A stretch of 64,000 bases of DNA from Endotrypanum monterogeii (lineage: Eukaryota; Euglenozoa; Kinetoplastea; Trypanosomatida; Trypanosomatidae). Location of the stretch: NCBI GenBank assembly GCA_000333855.2, contig CM007324.1, forward strand, positions 97,591-161,590. Direction: 5' to 3'. Under the pieces are notes generated by a model. It had not been told where the DNA came from. It did not search any database and saw only the letters and a list, made by a program, of their open reading frames with translations. The position numbers and the translations under genes are program-made. Of the stretch, positions 44,301 through 53,700 are shown one piece after another. The stretch's first letter is position 1, and the number at the start of each line of letters is the position of its first letter.

Positions 44301-47300
44301 CGCTGTACTGCAGCGAGGCGTTGCCCCCATCGCGCTCGACGGTGGTGGGCTGAGGTGAGAGTGGATGCGTGTAGCGCGCTCTAGACAGGTACCGAATCGC
44401 AATCTCGGAGTCGAGGAGCAGAAAGAGACCCTGTGCTCCCATGCAGTCAGCTGAGGAGGAGAGCCGCACGTGGCTGACAACGGTGTCGACCTCGGGCGAC
44501 AGCGCCGCCAGGATCCTGCTGACGCCAGAGGCACCACCGCTTTGACGGAGTGCCAACTGCACCGTGCCAGTGGCGTGCTCGTCGATCGCAATGTCGCGCT
44601 GCATTACACAGGCTGACGATGTCGTGGCTGACGAGTCAGTTGTGTCATCGATGGCGACCTCGCAGAATAACGGCGGCAGCCATGTGGCCATGCTGTTCGC
44701 TGCCGGCGAGCGCTGTGGTGGGTGAATGAAACCGTCGACGGTCACCTCCGTTACCTCGTACGTGATGGCTGTTGGCAGATAGATGTGCCCATCTTGGGAG
44801 ATGCAGACATGACCCACCTCGCTGTGGTTGGTGTGGTGCACCGTGATCGTGTTCGACCGTACACGCGCGATACGGGACTGATCCTTGTAGCCTTCACATG
44901 GCGCAAAGGGTGCGTCGCTCCCAGTTAAGGGGCCTGGGAGGAGATCCTCGACCGTCGTGCGGGGCGTCGTGTGCGCTGGTGGTGCTATCGGTGTTCCATC
45001 CACCGCGTGCTGAGGGGTTGGGTAGGTGTAATAGTCGGAAAGCGGTGCGAAGAAGAAATGCAGGCCTTCCACGCTGGCGGCCGGTGGGGTTGTTGCTTTG
45101 GGGCCCTGAAGTGTGTAAATACCTGTGCTGCCGGCCGCTACTACGACATGCACTGCGCCAGAGAGGGCCGCGACGCGCTGTCCCAGTGGTGGCCACGCCG
45201 AGCCGTTGCCGCTCTCTGAGGACCCGCCAGGCTCACTTGTCGGGGTCGTTGTCGTCGTTGGAGGGATGAGGTCATGTTCGGGGTCTATGGCGGCGGCGCT
45301 GTATTGGCACGTGTAGGCTATCACCTGCACCGCTTCGTTCTCGGGCATACTGGGGGATGTGCTGCTGCTGCACGGGACGTAGTGCCAAAGTCCATCCACG
45401 TCGACGGCGACACAGCCTTTGGCATTGACCGGCTCTCTTTCGGCCCACAGTCTGTACGCCAGCATCGGGTCCAGCTCTCGCGCACCGTTGATGTAGAAGC
45501 CACCAGCGCCACCGTCAATGAAGGAGACGCCAACCAGGCTGACGGGAAGCGGTGGTGTGGGGGTGTCACCACTGCCGCTCCTTGTCGGCATCGCGTCGGC
45601 GTCCCTCCGCTCCTTCAGGTAGAGACTCAGTAGGTAGCCTACGTGCTGGCTTTCGGAAGCGCCCTGGGTCGCCACGGCATGCACGCTGCTGGCTTTCGTG
45701 ATGGCCACATGCCCACGAAGCACCCGCCCACAGACTGTTTCCATAGTTGACACCGTTACGGGCACACGGGTTTCGCTTTCCACGGATGTGATGGGGTAGA
45801 CACGGTAGCAGCTCTCTGTGCTGGACAGGTATGACCATCCGCTGAGACATTCCTCCGAGGGGCTTGGCGTCGGCGACGATGTGGGGGAAGGGTCTTGTGT
45901 CGGCGTTGGTGACGGGGTTGGAAAGGCAGAGCCGTCGTTTAAGTACGAGCACAGGAAAGGTTGCGTGGAGCGCGGGTCTAGACTCACCCATGTGCCAGTC
46001 GCGGATGCCGAGGAAGGCGATGATTTGAGTGCGTCGCTGCTGCAGTTACACTCTTTCGGGGGCGGCGGCAGGATACCAACCACGCCGTAGTGCAACATGG
46101 GCTCTCCCGTTCCCCAGTTGGAGTAGTACAGGTTGGCGCTGGTCGGCCACGCGGGACTGGAAGGCTTCGACAGCGCGTACGCCGACGCGTTGAAGAGATA
46201 ACGATCGACGTACCAGCTGCCCATGAGACCGGCGCCGCTGCCATCGCGCATGAAGCTTCCGCCGAGCAGCACCGCTCGCGACCTCTGGCTGCTGTCACAC
46301 GTGCATGCAGTCGGCGGCACTGCCATCGTGCCTAGTAGAGCGGACACGATCCACGCGTTCTCCTCCTCCGACATGACGCTTGCCAGCGAGCCTTTCGGGT
46401 GCGCCGCAGTGCAGTAGGCGTTGGCGCTATCGAAGGGTTCCCCGAGAAGGCCGCCGGCTTCGCTTGCATCGGACAGGAGGCGGTAGCACACCGTGTCGGC
46501 AGCACCGTTGCTCGTATCCACAGAGGGTGGCAACGCTGACCAGCCAGTCATGCACGGCGGCGCGGGCTGCGGCACGGCTGGTCTCTGGGCACGGCGACTG
46601 CCTGGTTTCGGAGTGCAAGAATTTGATTCACTGCCACCGGCGCTGGACGACGAAGTGATGTGTTCCATACCGTCTTCGCTCCTCGAAGAGGAGTCGTCGG
46701 GCGGGAGGGCCGCGAATTCCGCGTTGAAGGCGCAGGCAAACAGCTCTGTGGACGTTGCAGGCGCCAGCATCGTCCATTCGCCGCTCGCACGCATCGCGAT
46801 GAGACCCGAGTGCAACTGCCAGTCGACATCGGCGGCGAAGTTTGTGTATGTGACGGTGGGGGCAGATAGGCGTGCCACCGGTTCGGCTTCCATTCCTGCG
46901 TCAGCGTACCACTGCAGCACGCCGTACCCCGCGACGCCACCGAGCACGACGACCGCTTTGTCGCCTACATGCGCTTCGGTGGCGTCTTTGAGTAGATGTT
47001 GGAGAAATGTATTCTCCTCTGCGGAGCGTACCGCGGCCCCGTGTGGGGAGGCCTTATGGGCGTACGGCCACGGCGTAACGCCGTCCGCGCTGAGGGGGGC
47101 ATCCTTGCTGTTCGAGAAAAGTGAGGTGCAGGCCGACTCCGCCGCGGAGGCGGATGCTGATGTGGTGAACACTCGCACGCAGGTGTGCACTGCAAGGGTG
47201 CCATCGCCGACTGCCGCAGTCAAAGGCGGGGAATAAAGGACCCACCCTAACGGGCATGAGACGACAATGTTCGTTGCGACTCGGTCTTCAGCGCGCGCCA

Positions 47301-47502
47301 GCTGCAGGACGTCCGCGGCGAGCGCTGCTACAGTAATCACAATTGCCAGAAGGCAAGTGGTCCAGCGCAAGAACACACGCGACACCGACGAGGACGGATA
47401 CCTAGTACAGCGCGTCATGAGGGGAGCGCATATGGGGGTGTACCGAGCCGCGGCGATGCGGCCGGACCCGATTTCTCGGACTTGGGTCATACCTCTCTCC
47501 AC
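35350..47502 (-). CDS. Giant membrane-anchored protein: three C-type-lectin-like modules plus about fifteen two-Cys repeats
   Basis: 4050 residues. A signal segment lies at about 45-70 (WTTCLLAIVITVAALAADV); Met29 (47418) is an alternative start giving a more usual signal peptide. Three C-type-lectin-like modules follow at about 80-270, 316-514 and 547-734. Each opens with C-x3-GW or C-P-x-GW, has a central LLGG or VxF with a W/DG core, and closes on an FxC or TCQY strand. Pro/Thr/Ser linkers separate them (PTPSPTPTQDPSPTSS). From about 850 to 3690 comes a series of diverged repeats of roughly 190 residues, each with an early Cys after a G-x-G-type strand (LLVEGFGL, VYLNGYGI) and a late LCxS-type Cys, often followed by DGG (near 899, 2564, 2904, 3401 and 3684). 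This resembles IPT/TIG sandwiches. One helix at about 4006-4030 precedes a short basic tail. Many N-glycosylation sequons are present. Probably a cell-surface or flagellar adhesin-like protein; the function is inferred only. Confidence 0.8.
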   Translation of the reverse strand: MERGMTQVREIGSGRIAAARYTPICAPLMTRCTRYPSSSVSRVFLRWTTCLLAIVITVAALAADVLQLARAEDRVATNIVVSCPLGWVLYSPPLTAAVGDGTLAVHTCVRVFTTSASASAAESACTSLFSNSKDAPLSADGVTPWPYAHKASPHGAAVRSAEENTFLQHLLKDATEAHVGDKAVVVLGGVAGYGVLQWYADAGMEAEPVARLSAPTVTYTNFAADVDWQLHSGLIAMRASGEWTMLAPATSTELFACAFNAEFAALPPDDSSSRSEDGMEHITSSSSAGGSESNSCTPKPGSRRAQRPAVPQPAPPCMTGWSALPPSVDTSNGAADTVCYRLLSDASEAGGLLGEPFDSANAYCTAAHPKGSLASVMSEEENAWIVSALLGTMAVPPTACTCDSSQRSRAVLLGGSFMRDGSGAGLMGSWYVDRYLFNASAYALSKPSSPAWPTSANLYYSNWGTGEPMLHYGVVGILPPPPKECNCSSDALKSSPSSASATGTWVSLDPRSTQPFLCSYLNDGSAFPTPSPTPTQDPSPTSSPTPSPSEECLSGWSYLSSTESCYRVYPITSVESETRVPVTVSTMETVCGRVLRGHVAITKASSVHAVATQGASESQHVGYLLSLYLKERRDADAMPTRSGSGDTPTPPLPVSLVGVSFIDGGAGGFYINGARELDPMLAYRLWAEREPVNAKGCVAVDVDGLWHYVPCSSSTSPSMPENEAVQVIAYTCQYSAAAIDPEHDLIPPTTTTTPTSEPGGSSESGNGSAWPPLGQRVAALSGAVHVVVAAGSTGIYTLQGPKATTPPAASVEGLHFFFAPLSDYYTYPTPQHAVDGTPIAPPAHTTPRTTVEDLLPGPLTGSDAPFAPCEGYKDQSRIARVRSNTITVHHTNHSEVGHVCISQDGHIYLPTAITYEVTEVTVDGFIHPPQRSPAANSMATWLPPLFCEVAIDDTTDSSATTSSACVMQRDIAIDEHATGTVQLALRQSGGASGVSRILAALSPEVDTVVSHVRLSSSADCMGAQGLFLLLDSEIAIRYLSRARYTHPLSPQPTTVERDGGNASLQYSVFSYQDAGVYAAHLPSLDPIYNTSEVPDVLAHSQPPAEYFVCVAVEKPPVTHAINASDTATASRRLLALWGNTVDSDGVAGNATASTLLSIAKRLAARGSVSPTGAAIRTYTAVPGLKAHLVPPPVSAKGLWALPPRWLRHYPTRSADGLRPPSSSAAGSHRVTLVPAPPTHKRRAHYHLRTHYPFDPANPMSPPSPSAASPSTAHLHIPQYSSPTILLDGHDVERGMMALLSQDPNGCNRWQPLPRDGPAEASSWPLHLDTMVPLSTVTMTVEGSGNETTTATMAYMQLNLNHTGLWGHHPTRTDDPGAMQQTWYVCIAHSPLSPFLPLSRPALRITVHRQRVDSFFVGVRTPFTVSDAAALEAEARATDASTTHLNLNTGFAGVLWLRGFDVRLWSTATLQSAEVFFAVMLPSSGTPDETAVQCSNTNLFYASRGLGLLTADVGRGACAAGGESRASDVNVEMAQTGMIIPPAFMKWPSPRRMQLCLSVPPAFSTGVTSGSNEPVPQDRLFIPIVNTTLDVRPIELLYMGHYSAAAAAAATPPNPAGATLIRLAEGSRDVVLPLTGYGIRPDTTMFLSSELCHGVPVGSTHASANLVEQQSVLNISLISPYDLPSSYWARKVTNDGHDHCGLEAERACQPGVFAVLKHSDLLSKSAAQRLFGGSTATAGEARTPLNVCLYAPGTATLVFLTNFKLVVEPPRVMAIRNLPSDASLLARATAHMPPYNGGPSSSPPSVATVVYASTMDLLVEGFGLDDENTWLIPALDCNNVSSYLWRTHVPLSAVPSHTTTTARMETDQGNAGSTLYAESTRYVDPQTSLSSWFIALRPAETARIGADSRVHSGTYVDRFQWCVRFSKSDGDSDNEAVTPYASTGLSYRLVIPAVDGFATEDDRNLHSQVTTVLTLPTQHAVYGRWFPMQLIGPIVDVAQAMGTPLYMFLTPEGLPCRAVKNSFLKQSLLVFGNASFSAVNGSAVLLPRWLTTADTYKLCASALYPTLASADEGIEAALEFFTMHELRVVLIEAMYSISALNHTTSVTVKHGQEWTLPISGSFLTHRTLVRFHTSALRCSEPMVATSDSGGAVLPDIRVLDEFPTLSPVSSDKEDGEHGLITKAYVITLSQSFIRSLAAPATLVLCFQPQEHLHWRVAPLISLDVEPHVRHPTAYAYFPADGSEDVVQVGTLAPSKVALDWNTGEENTINIVGAAGRPVSLALWCLSASGNRSSSSRAAEGGERELVPCRNHRRVMFVKPLDNDENPCFVDAEAVPDSVMRGPYVVDNGLLALPYELSRPAGGDGERGTPSIIPDLTEPWIMCLETGPERWREPVYPMLQLQYTHAVPTGFRVRADDPSNTTAPFPAYKADVKATTSAEVDHVAGMPIGGNTTLILYAQDSSQAVYLNGYGIERNHRLRFGARCEERMSPPASSSSQNENKDVDRSEIQNVSSSDVDVYLEHIATVQSLANTRLYTDPLIIEDDSGLFLVPSTHIVASEEATSGAGGVAACISTDGGTTYFKTSLALRVLPSRLRTDTETKQRNFLERILLTTLMVPQNSRGSVDLTELIKARPVTGTSTAPMSSPPATATASSSGVRSFGRKNADSPLSPGTQVLFSEDCSYNSHGIPPLTITSSNVLTLTNLQTGNITMQRLHMCLRDAEAAATAVSVFVASGMYYHVMPVRVRQVSLHGWTPTDAMQADSIEHVVLRRSAMEDLLLPVLLNSTASVRGTAEPLASSPEDEFLRRLQLSPFAMSMLSLTRFYVGRPCYRSPESPEPADATSPYVSSYAGMQLTFGANNITVSSLPPSELDQLSSAEGLEGTLMAVLPSYSDPDAPPFTLNSRGSVCFSVDGGRHYLSVGIVHFTEDWAPTLRVTLDTEDDEIGEGVQQDSKTATVSVPPLRTTNAMRVYAQTSTTRQLIDTRFVDPSSLSLFSTAAREYSEAHVQADLGQLTASMLWNGFFGNNGFATDGLLHLPASWTAASFAEAGPSGSAPADGTQQALPLTFFFDNRQPNISTNVTVTVVPWSLQCYGDTQQQELEVRQQDVGLLAPTAPGRCSAGVQDGVRMRLVPLSVAECSDTAAVDTLYLFDISTLQPAAWGAMEAVGEDVSSVVRAMQLPMGLRYAPEGLYALCIRHDLPYTSSNVDGGSPHGSFTATYTATPLRLRISRNWTINSVSGGIFSSKNNTVVAISQSGNAELPVTGTAVGVRRMPLLLAFAPWYPLTVTRRGAIRDATASSSSVRDTKDTGKDLWTWSNGCAAVPEAWDPVTGMPLVSVSPSRASSGDGLLLTAPWYNAHEGVLRVGAAYVSRVERNSSLVAPAASTAVKRTAANTRHHDLLRPYALCYSVDGGLSFQAVGRTPSRALAVVVVPPVITSLSCNRTTAVAPTPRQLEWSAEDATATSVRVQYLYTSTEADSGIVTSPQVVTHSRADQTGRIDYSTRPPTYIYASTSTFLGHGIGATSGRLLPASTETSTNVPSVAAAVALLRTSRYGARCDGVAALPENFTHSYNTTASGANAWSDSSATASSPLAMPIVLINMQHGGMWSSADTAAVEAWRKAQTAERVAQFEQMNPVLSQHAWVNQTAELWTRYKNVSMAPINGQSILGFATDAATAGSRSMGESIVVCLSLDGKYFYSADIARAAAITPGVQTQDNPVVETTGASVSSTAPVTQLSSGALYLRAIVAPNISTVGVNASMQSASAPFLWMREASMVMQLLARPIETNTNTTTTAAAALLVPGSDSSSPYLGCTSASLIRFQEALAAALGVDPSVVIAQLHLSGFVTPPQNPAPQSRQRSVSAVGSLQRAEVAIMENTTAPPLQTYALVVSISADSFVDDVTNASAPSAAPDLLYRTVQLLRKNVSGPALLETLVRGPGGIATASLSSLTINFTLRNGVDLHTANATMSSALPSSPAQEALWRRLFLSIPHATLIPDPVPDADDNDTRPRVQWWAIILLLLVPVAMGFGTYYVYKKYLKRDEEPTETPVVVNGN

Positions 47503-47535
47503 CCTCCTCTTGTATCGTTTTTATCCTCCCTTCCT

Positions 47536-47564
47536 CTAATGAGAAGGGTATAAAAAAAAAAAAC
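47536..47564 (-). promoter_or_regulatory. Predicted spliced-leader acceptor for the giant gene
   Basis: On the minus strand a run of about 12 T, then ATACCCTTCTCATTAG, gives the first AG at 47537-47536, about 34 bases before the ATG at 47502. Confidence 0.6.
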
Positions 47565-48217
47565 AATAATACTGGCACAGGCGTCTGTGGGTGACTGTGT
47601 GGGTGCGGGTGGGAATGGGAGGACTCTTGGGTGGAAGCACGTTACACTACGATAGTCGAAACTAAAAATTTCCTTTCTTGACACACACACACACACACAG
47701 ACACAGACGTACACACAGACAGAATGATGTGTATGCTGAGAGATGGCAACAGCAAAGACAGGAATAATAAATGTATATTATTATTACATAGGCTTGTGCG
47801 TACGTGTGTGTGTGTACGCCAAAGGCAACAGAAAAGAACAAAAAAGAGGGGGCGGTGTCTTTAGAGGGACCCACACCCGCTGCATAGATAAACACACACA
47901 CACACGACTGAGAAAGGGTGTGTGAGAGGAAGGGGAGGAGGAGTGGAGAGCTTGGCGGCGACTGAGTCCGAAAGCAATGTGCGTGACTTTAACTGTCACT
48001 GCTGGTACATACAATGATTGTTGTGTTGGCTGGACCATGGCTTGGGCGGGTGGAGAGGATATACATATCTATATATATATATTTATTTATGTGTGTGTGA
48101 TGTGATTTGTTTCCATATGGTAGAAGCATACATGAAAAAAAGACCATATATATATATATACATATATGTATACAGTGAGTTGTCATTCACCCTTTCCTTC
48201 ATCCCCCTTCCCACCCG

Positions 48218-48264
<47 letters not shown>

Positions 48265-49241
48265 GACAGGTAGGGTGAGCGGGAATCAGGGTAGTTAAGC
48301 AAAGGGGAGCTCTGTGAAGGAGGGTCGTAACAAAAAATGAGATGCGACCACAGCGAGGTGGAGAGCAGGACGTCGCATGCGGCTGCGTGTGCACACGACA
48401 TGAGAAAGCAATGCACAATATGATCCCCTTGGGGTCCAACCTTTATTTCCATCAAGATGGCATACTTTCCTTCCCCATAACATGTTGTCCACCCCCTCCC
48501 TCCTCTCGCGTGGTTGTCATTCATTTTCATTGCAGGCGAGTGAGCGGGTTATGTGTGAGTGTGTGTGAGGCGAGCTAGGAGGAGGTGGAAGGGATGACCA
48601 CTGAATGCGCAAACAACGATTCCACTTGGCACGATGCGTGTTACTCATCATTTGCCCTCTTTCTATTCTTTTAGTAACACTGGGAGGGGGGGGATGAACT
48701 GTTGCATATAAATGAAAAAAAAAGGGGACAGAGCGACACAGCGAGAAGCACGTTGGCTATAGAGCAGACAACACCAGCCTACATCGACCGCCCAGGCAAA
48801 TCTATCTATATATATATACATATATATATAGATAAGCCGAACCACTGAGAAAAAAGCAAATGGACATTGGCGCAGCACGATATTCATGAGGAACAGAAAA
48901 CAAACAACAAACAACAATAAAAAAAAGAGAGTGAGCAGGTAACCGAGGATGACGTGAGCTACACTGTTGTCAAATACAGGGGTGCCCCGTATTGTCACAT
49001 CTCACCGTCTCCTACACAGCCACACAGTGTGCCATTCAGCAACCCTTCTTTTCCCCCAAAACCCATAATCATAATATTCATAACAACAACCAGCAAAACT
49101 CCCATCACTGAGGCAAACAGTTTTTTTTTTCTTAAAGAGTAGGGGTGGGGAAGAAGAAAGGGAGGGGCTGTGGGCTAACTCAAAAAAGAAAAAAAACAGA
49201 CATTCGTACACGTAAGGATGATTTCTAAAGGAGAGGGGAAT

Positions 49242-49279
<38 letters not shown>

Positions 49280-50531
49280 GTATAAAGAATAAAAGAGGGG
49301 AAGAGAAAGGGAATAGTGGTGATGATGGGTATCCCGTTAAGAGAAACGAAAAAGGGTTGCCGTTGTTGTGTTCTGTGACAGTGCCCAAAGAAAGGGGATA
49401 ATAGAGCAGGTGGTGGTAGTGATGATGATGATGATGGTAAGGTCCTCTTCAAGAAGGGGAAAAAAATGAATAACTATGTAAAGAAAAATCTGTTTTTTTT
49501 TTGTTTTCGTGTGTGTGGGGGTTGAAGGGGCCCTTCTCTTTGCCATTTTCCCTCTTCTCCTTTGTGCACATCCGCCGTGAACACCATCCGTACACCCCCA
49601 GCACCACATTGGGCGTGGTGGTGGTGCGTATGTATGTGTGTGCGTGTATCTATATGCGAACTCTGTACGGAGACAAATACCTTTTCTTAGCCTCCTCCCT
49701 CCTTCCACCAATCTCGTTGCTGGTGACAAGGTACACCAGGGAATATATCCCTTGCTGAGCTAACTGCGACGTGGAATCGTAGGTAAAAAAAAAAATAACG
49801 ACTTGACATACAGCACAGCTTTGCTACAGCTGAGGTCCTGCGACAAGGCCCCCTTCCCCCTCTCTCCGTTGGGGGGGGGGGGAGAGGAGGGAGATGACGG
49901 TGCCGTCAGTGCAGTCACACACGTCTTTAGCGGTGTCGTGGTGTGCCACATGATAGAAATGCCCACCCCCCCTTCTCAAAAGCAAAACAAGACAGCTGCA
50001 CTACTTTAAAAAAAAAAAAAAAGTTGTGGTGGTAGGGAGGGGGAGGGGCGAAGGAAAGGACGAGAGGATAGATGTCATGAGTGTGGGTAGCGGTTATGCG
50101 AGCCTGTGCTTAGGGTTGTGATATGAAGGGGGTGGAGGAGGGGTGCGTGGGGAGAGAAAGAAAGAGAGCCGCTACCATTGAGTGGGTACAGAGGGACACA
50201 AACACACAAACACGAAAAGAGAGAACGACTACAAAGATGGCGAAAAGAAAACGAAGAGGATAGAGGAGGAGGGGGTGGTGGTGGTGGTGAGAGTACGAAA
50301 TATCAACAGAAACGATAACAAAGAGCACCAGCAGGAGCCTATGTACACACACACACACACACACACACACAGATTTGCATTATGGCTTCGACAAAGCCTC
50401 CTCTTCCCCCCCCAAAAAAAGAAAAAAAAAAGTAAAAAAAAAGACACCCCAGAGATGGGAAGGACAAACACAAGTACAAGGAGATACAGCAGACAAAGTC
50501 ATATTGCAAAGCGGGGAAATCATAATGATAA

Positions 50532-50639
50532 NNNNNNNNNNNNNNNNNNNNNNNNNNNNNNNNNNNNNNNNNNNNNNNNNNNNNNNNNNNNNNNNNNNNN
50601 NNNNNNNNNNNNNNNNNNNNNNNNNNNNNNNNNNNNNNN
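50532..50639. other. Assembly gap, 108 N
   Basis: An unbroken run of N between a purine-rich stretch and a (TA)n array, in the spacer downstream of the kinase gene. No coding region is interrupted. Confidence 0.99.
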
Positions 50640-50667
50640 ACGAAAGACGGGAAGTACATAATAGTAT

Positions 50668-50715
<48 letters not shown>

Positions 50716-50734
50716 CACTACGCACCTGTGGTGT

Positions 50735-53700
50735 CTAGCGGCGTTTACGTGGCGGCATCTCCTCCAGGGCCTCGTCCTCGCACGTCATCCACGGCGCACG
50801 GAGTAGTGTGCGTGCCGTACTGCGACGGTGGGGGTCGCGGTGAAAGCAGCAGCGCAGCAGACTGAGGAGCTCCTTGGGTGTGTCCTCTGGCACCCCCGGG
50901 GGAAGGTCCGCCACGGACTGCTCAATCTGCTTCATGAGGTGGTAGACGTTCCCTGACGCGGGCCAAGGCGTGCGACCGAAGACTTCTAGGACAAGACAGC
51001 CGAACGACCATATGTCTGCCGAAGCGGTGTAGCCAACCGGCGCTGGTGGCGGCGTGGGTTCATCGCCGCCCTCACACCCTCTACACTTCACCTCGGCCGT
51101 CAGTGACGCAGGGGATCTCACCGTCGTCGTCGTCGTCGTCGTCGTCGTGGGCAGCGGCTCCGATGCTTTGATGATTTCTGGCGCCATGAACATTGGCGTG
51201 CCGACCATCGTCTGCGCCACACCGGTCGTGTCGAACCATTGGTACTCCACCATTGTCGCGGGGTGCGAATCTGTTGCCGCGGTACGTGTCGTGGCGATGC
51301 TGCTGGTGGCCCCCTCTTCGTTATCGGTGGTGTCGTGGGCGTTGTTTGTCAACATGATGCGCCGCGAGCACCCAAAGTCGGCCAACTTCGCCACACCGGA
51401 GGCACTGATGAGTACATTCTCACCCTTCACGTCCCGATGAATGAAGTTATTGCGGTGCAGGTAGGCCAATCCTTTGAGAACATGACGCAGATATCGCCGG
51501 GCAGTCATCACGGGAAGCTGACCATTTGGCGCTTGGCGAACGAGATTGGATAGGGTCCCTTCACTGCAGAGCTCCATGATAATCTCCACCTGTACAAGAG
51601 TACGGGCGGCGGCCGCGCTGCAGGCATTATCGCTAGCGCGATGTCCAGCGCCTTTGTACTGACCCTCCCCGATGCGTTCATGGTGGCGGCCGCCGCCATG
51701 GCCTTTGAGCACGGCTGCGTCGGGGAGTGGCCCGACAGTGTGTTCGCCACCCTGTGGTTGCTGCTGTCTTTGGTGCAATTCCAAATATCGGTCCTTCATT
51801 GGCGTCACTTGGCATCGAAGACACGTGACAATATTATCGTGATGGAGATTCTCCATCATCTCCACTTCGCGGAGAAGAACACGGAGTGCTTCTTGTTGGG
51901 AGGACGACATGAACGTTGTGCCCGCCGCACCACACTTTCGGGTGTACTTCTGCTTGTCCTTCTTGCTGCCGCCCCCAACGTCGCTGCCGTCTCCGTCCTC
52001 ATCTTCGGAGACATCGATTACAGCCGGCAAGGGTACGCCGACTTCTAGCACCTTGACCGCCACGGGCGTTCGTGTTGGGCTTTCCAGCACACCTTCGTAC
52101 ACAACGCCTGACGTACCACGGCCAATGTAGCCTTGCACGTGCCACTGCACGCGATTCTCCTGTAGCCTTCGAAAGGCTTCACGCCACTGCCGTGCGCTAA
52201 GTCGCTGATGCTGTTGCTGCTGTTGCTGTTGCTGATGCTGCTGCTGCTGCTGCTCTTCCTCTCTTCTTTTTTGCTGCTCAAGCGCCCGCCAACGCTCGAT
52301 GGCAGTCGTTGGTGCGCCACTGCTGCTCGATGCGGGTGTTGCTGTTCCCGTTGCCGTTGTACGCGCAGCGCGCGCACGACTCAAAACACCCAATACATCG
52401 ACACTGCCTCCTGCACCGCTCTCCCTCCTCATGTGATTTCCGCGAAGCAGTTCAATGGTGGAGAGCTGAGCTGCCTGTGGCCCCTCCTCTTCCTCCTCCG
52501 TTGTGATGCTTGTGTGTGCTGTACTGTAGCGACGATGGTGACTGCGGTAGTGCCGAATCTCAGTGTCTGTCTTATCCTCACTAGCCACGTTCTCTCGGCT
52601 GTATTTGCACGAAGTGGTGAGGGCAGCCGTGTTGGCCAGGGGCATGTTGATCACACTCGGCAAGCTGCCGCACAGCACGCTGTCCATGGAGTCATCTAGG
52701 TTCTTGCCTATGTCTGAGAAGGTGCTCTGCCTACGCCCAGGGAGGACACCGCTACTCGAGTTTGCGACAGTTCGGCTGCTCCGCCGTGCCTTGCTGACGC
52801 CCCCTGCAGCTGCTTCCCTTGGGGTGCTGACGAGCTGCAGCGTTGGTGGGGTCATGGTGGTCGTGGTGGCATTTCTTTCGAAGCACGATGGAGACAACGG
52901 CGCTGCGCTGGCTGGCATCAATGCAGCTACAGAGGACACCATCTTGTCCAGGTCGGGCTGACATAAATTGGCAGGGGTGCTGGGCCACTGCCCCCCTGCG
53001 GTCGCGGACTTGGCACCGATGACTGCGGTTGCCGCATTGGGGCTGTAAGAAACTGGAGAGAGAGTGCTGCCTTTGCCGCTCACGTTATCAGTGGCGCAGG
53101 GTGCTGCACATTCCGCCGCGGAGGCGACAGCTGTTGTATCGCGTTGGACATGGCTGCTTCCACCACGAGGGCGACACCCCAATGCGGTGCCGCGTGTGCT
53201 GTAGTTCTCACGATGCTGCAGTTGCATATGCGGTGTCGCGGAGATTTTCTTGGGGGGCGGAAAAACAAAACTTTCGAGACCCTGTAATGTTGTTGCGTGG
53301 TGGTGGTTGCGGTTGCCGTGGACATGACTCAGCCGCGAGATTGCTTGCGCACCAGAGACGGAGGGGATGTAGTTGGGTTGCTGATGAACGCCACTTGCGC
53401 TGCTTGTCCGACGTGGGATCGAGCTTAACGAGAAGCGGCGGCTCTGGCCTTCTGTAGTCGTCGCTCTGTCGAGGTCCATATTCTTGTCACGCATGTTGGG
53501 TGGGACCAACGCGTGCTTCATGTTGGGCGGGTGGTTTGGGTGCACGCAGTAGTACATCTGGCCTACACCGCGTACCGTCGATGGATACCCGCCTGTGGAC
53601 GGACCACCGCTGGATGACGGAGGCGACTTCAGAGTTGTGGCGGCTGTTGTCACAGTCTGCGTGGCCATCTCCTGGTCTGCTGCTGCGGCGGTGGGGGTTG

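Larger units (their letters stand above)
47503..50734. other. Long intergenic spacer, 3.2 kb, with assembly gap
   Basis: No gene seen. It contains a splice-acceptor signal for the giant gene, (CA)n at 47682-47699, CA/TA at 48218-48264, several short TA arrays, CA/TA at 49241-49280, (CA)n at 50345-50371, an N gap at 50532-50639 and a (TA)n array at 50671-50714. ORFs here are simple-sequence translations; anything inside the gap is unknown. Confidence 0.6.

Noticed and set aside
35350..47502. Many plus-strand ORFs antisense to the giant gene
   Set aside because: Shadows caused by strong third-position GC bias; none has domain-like sequence.
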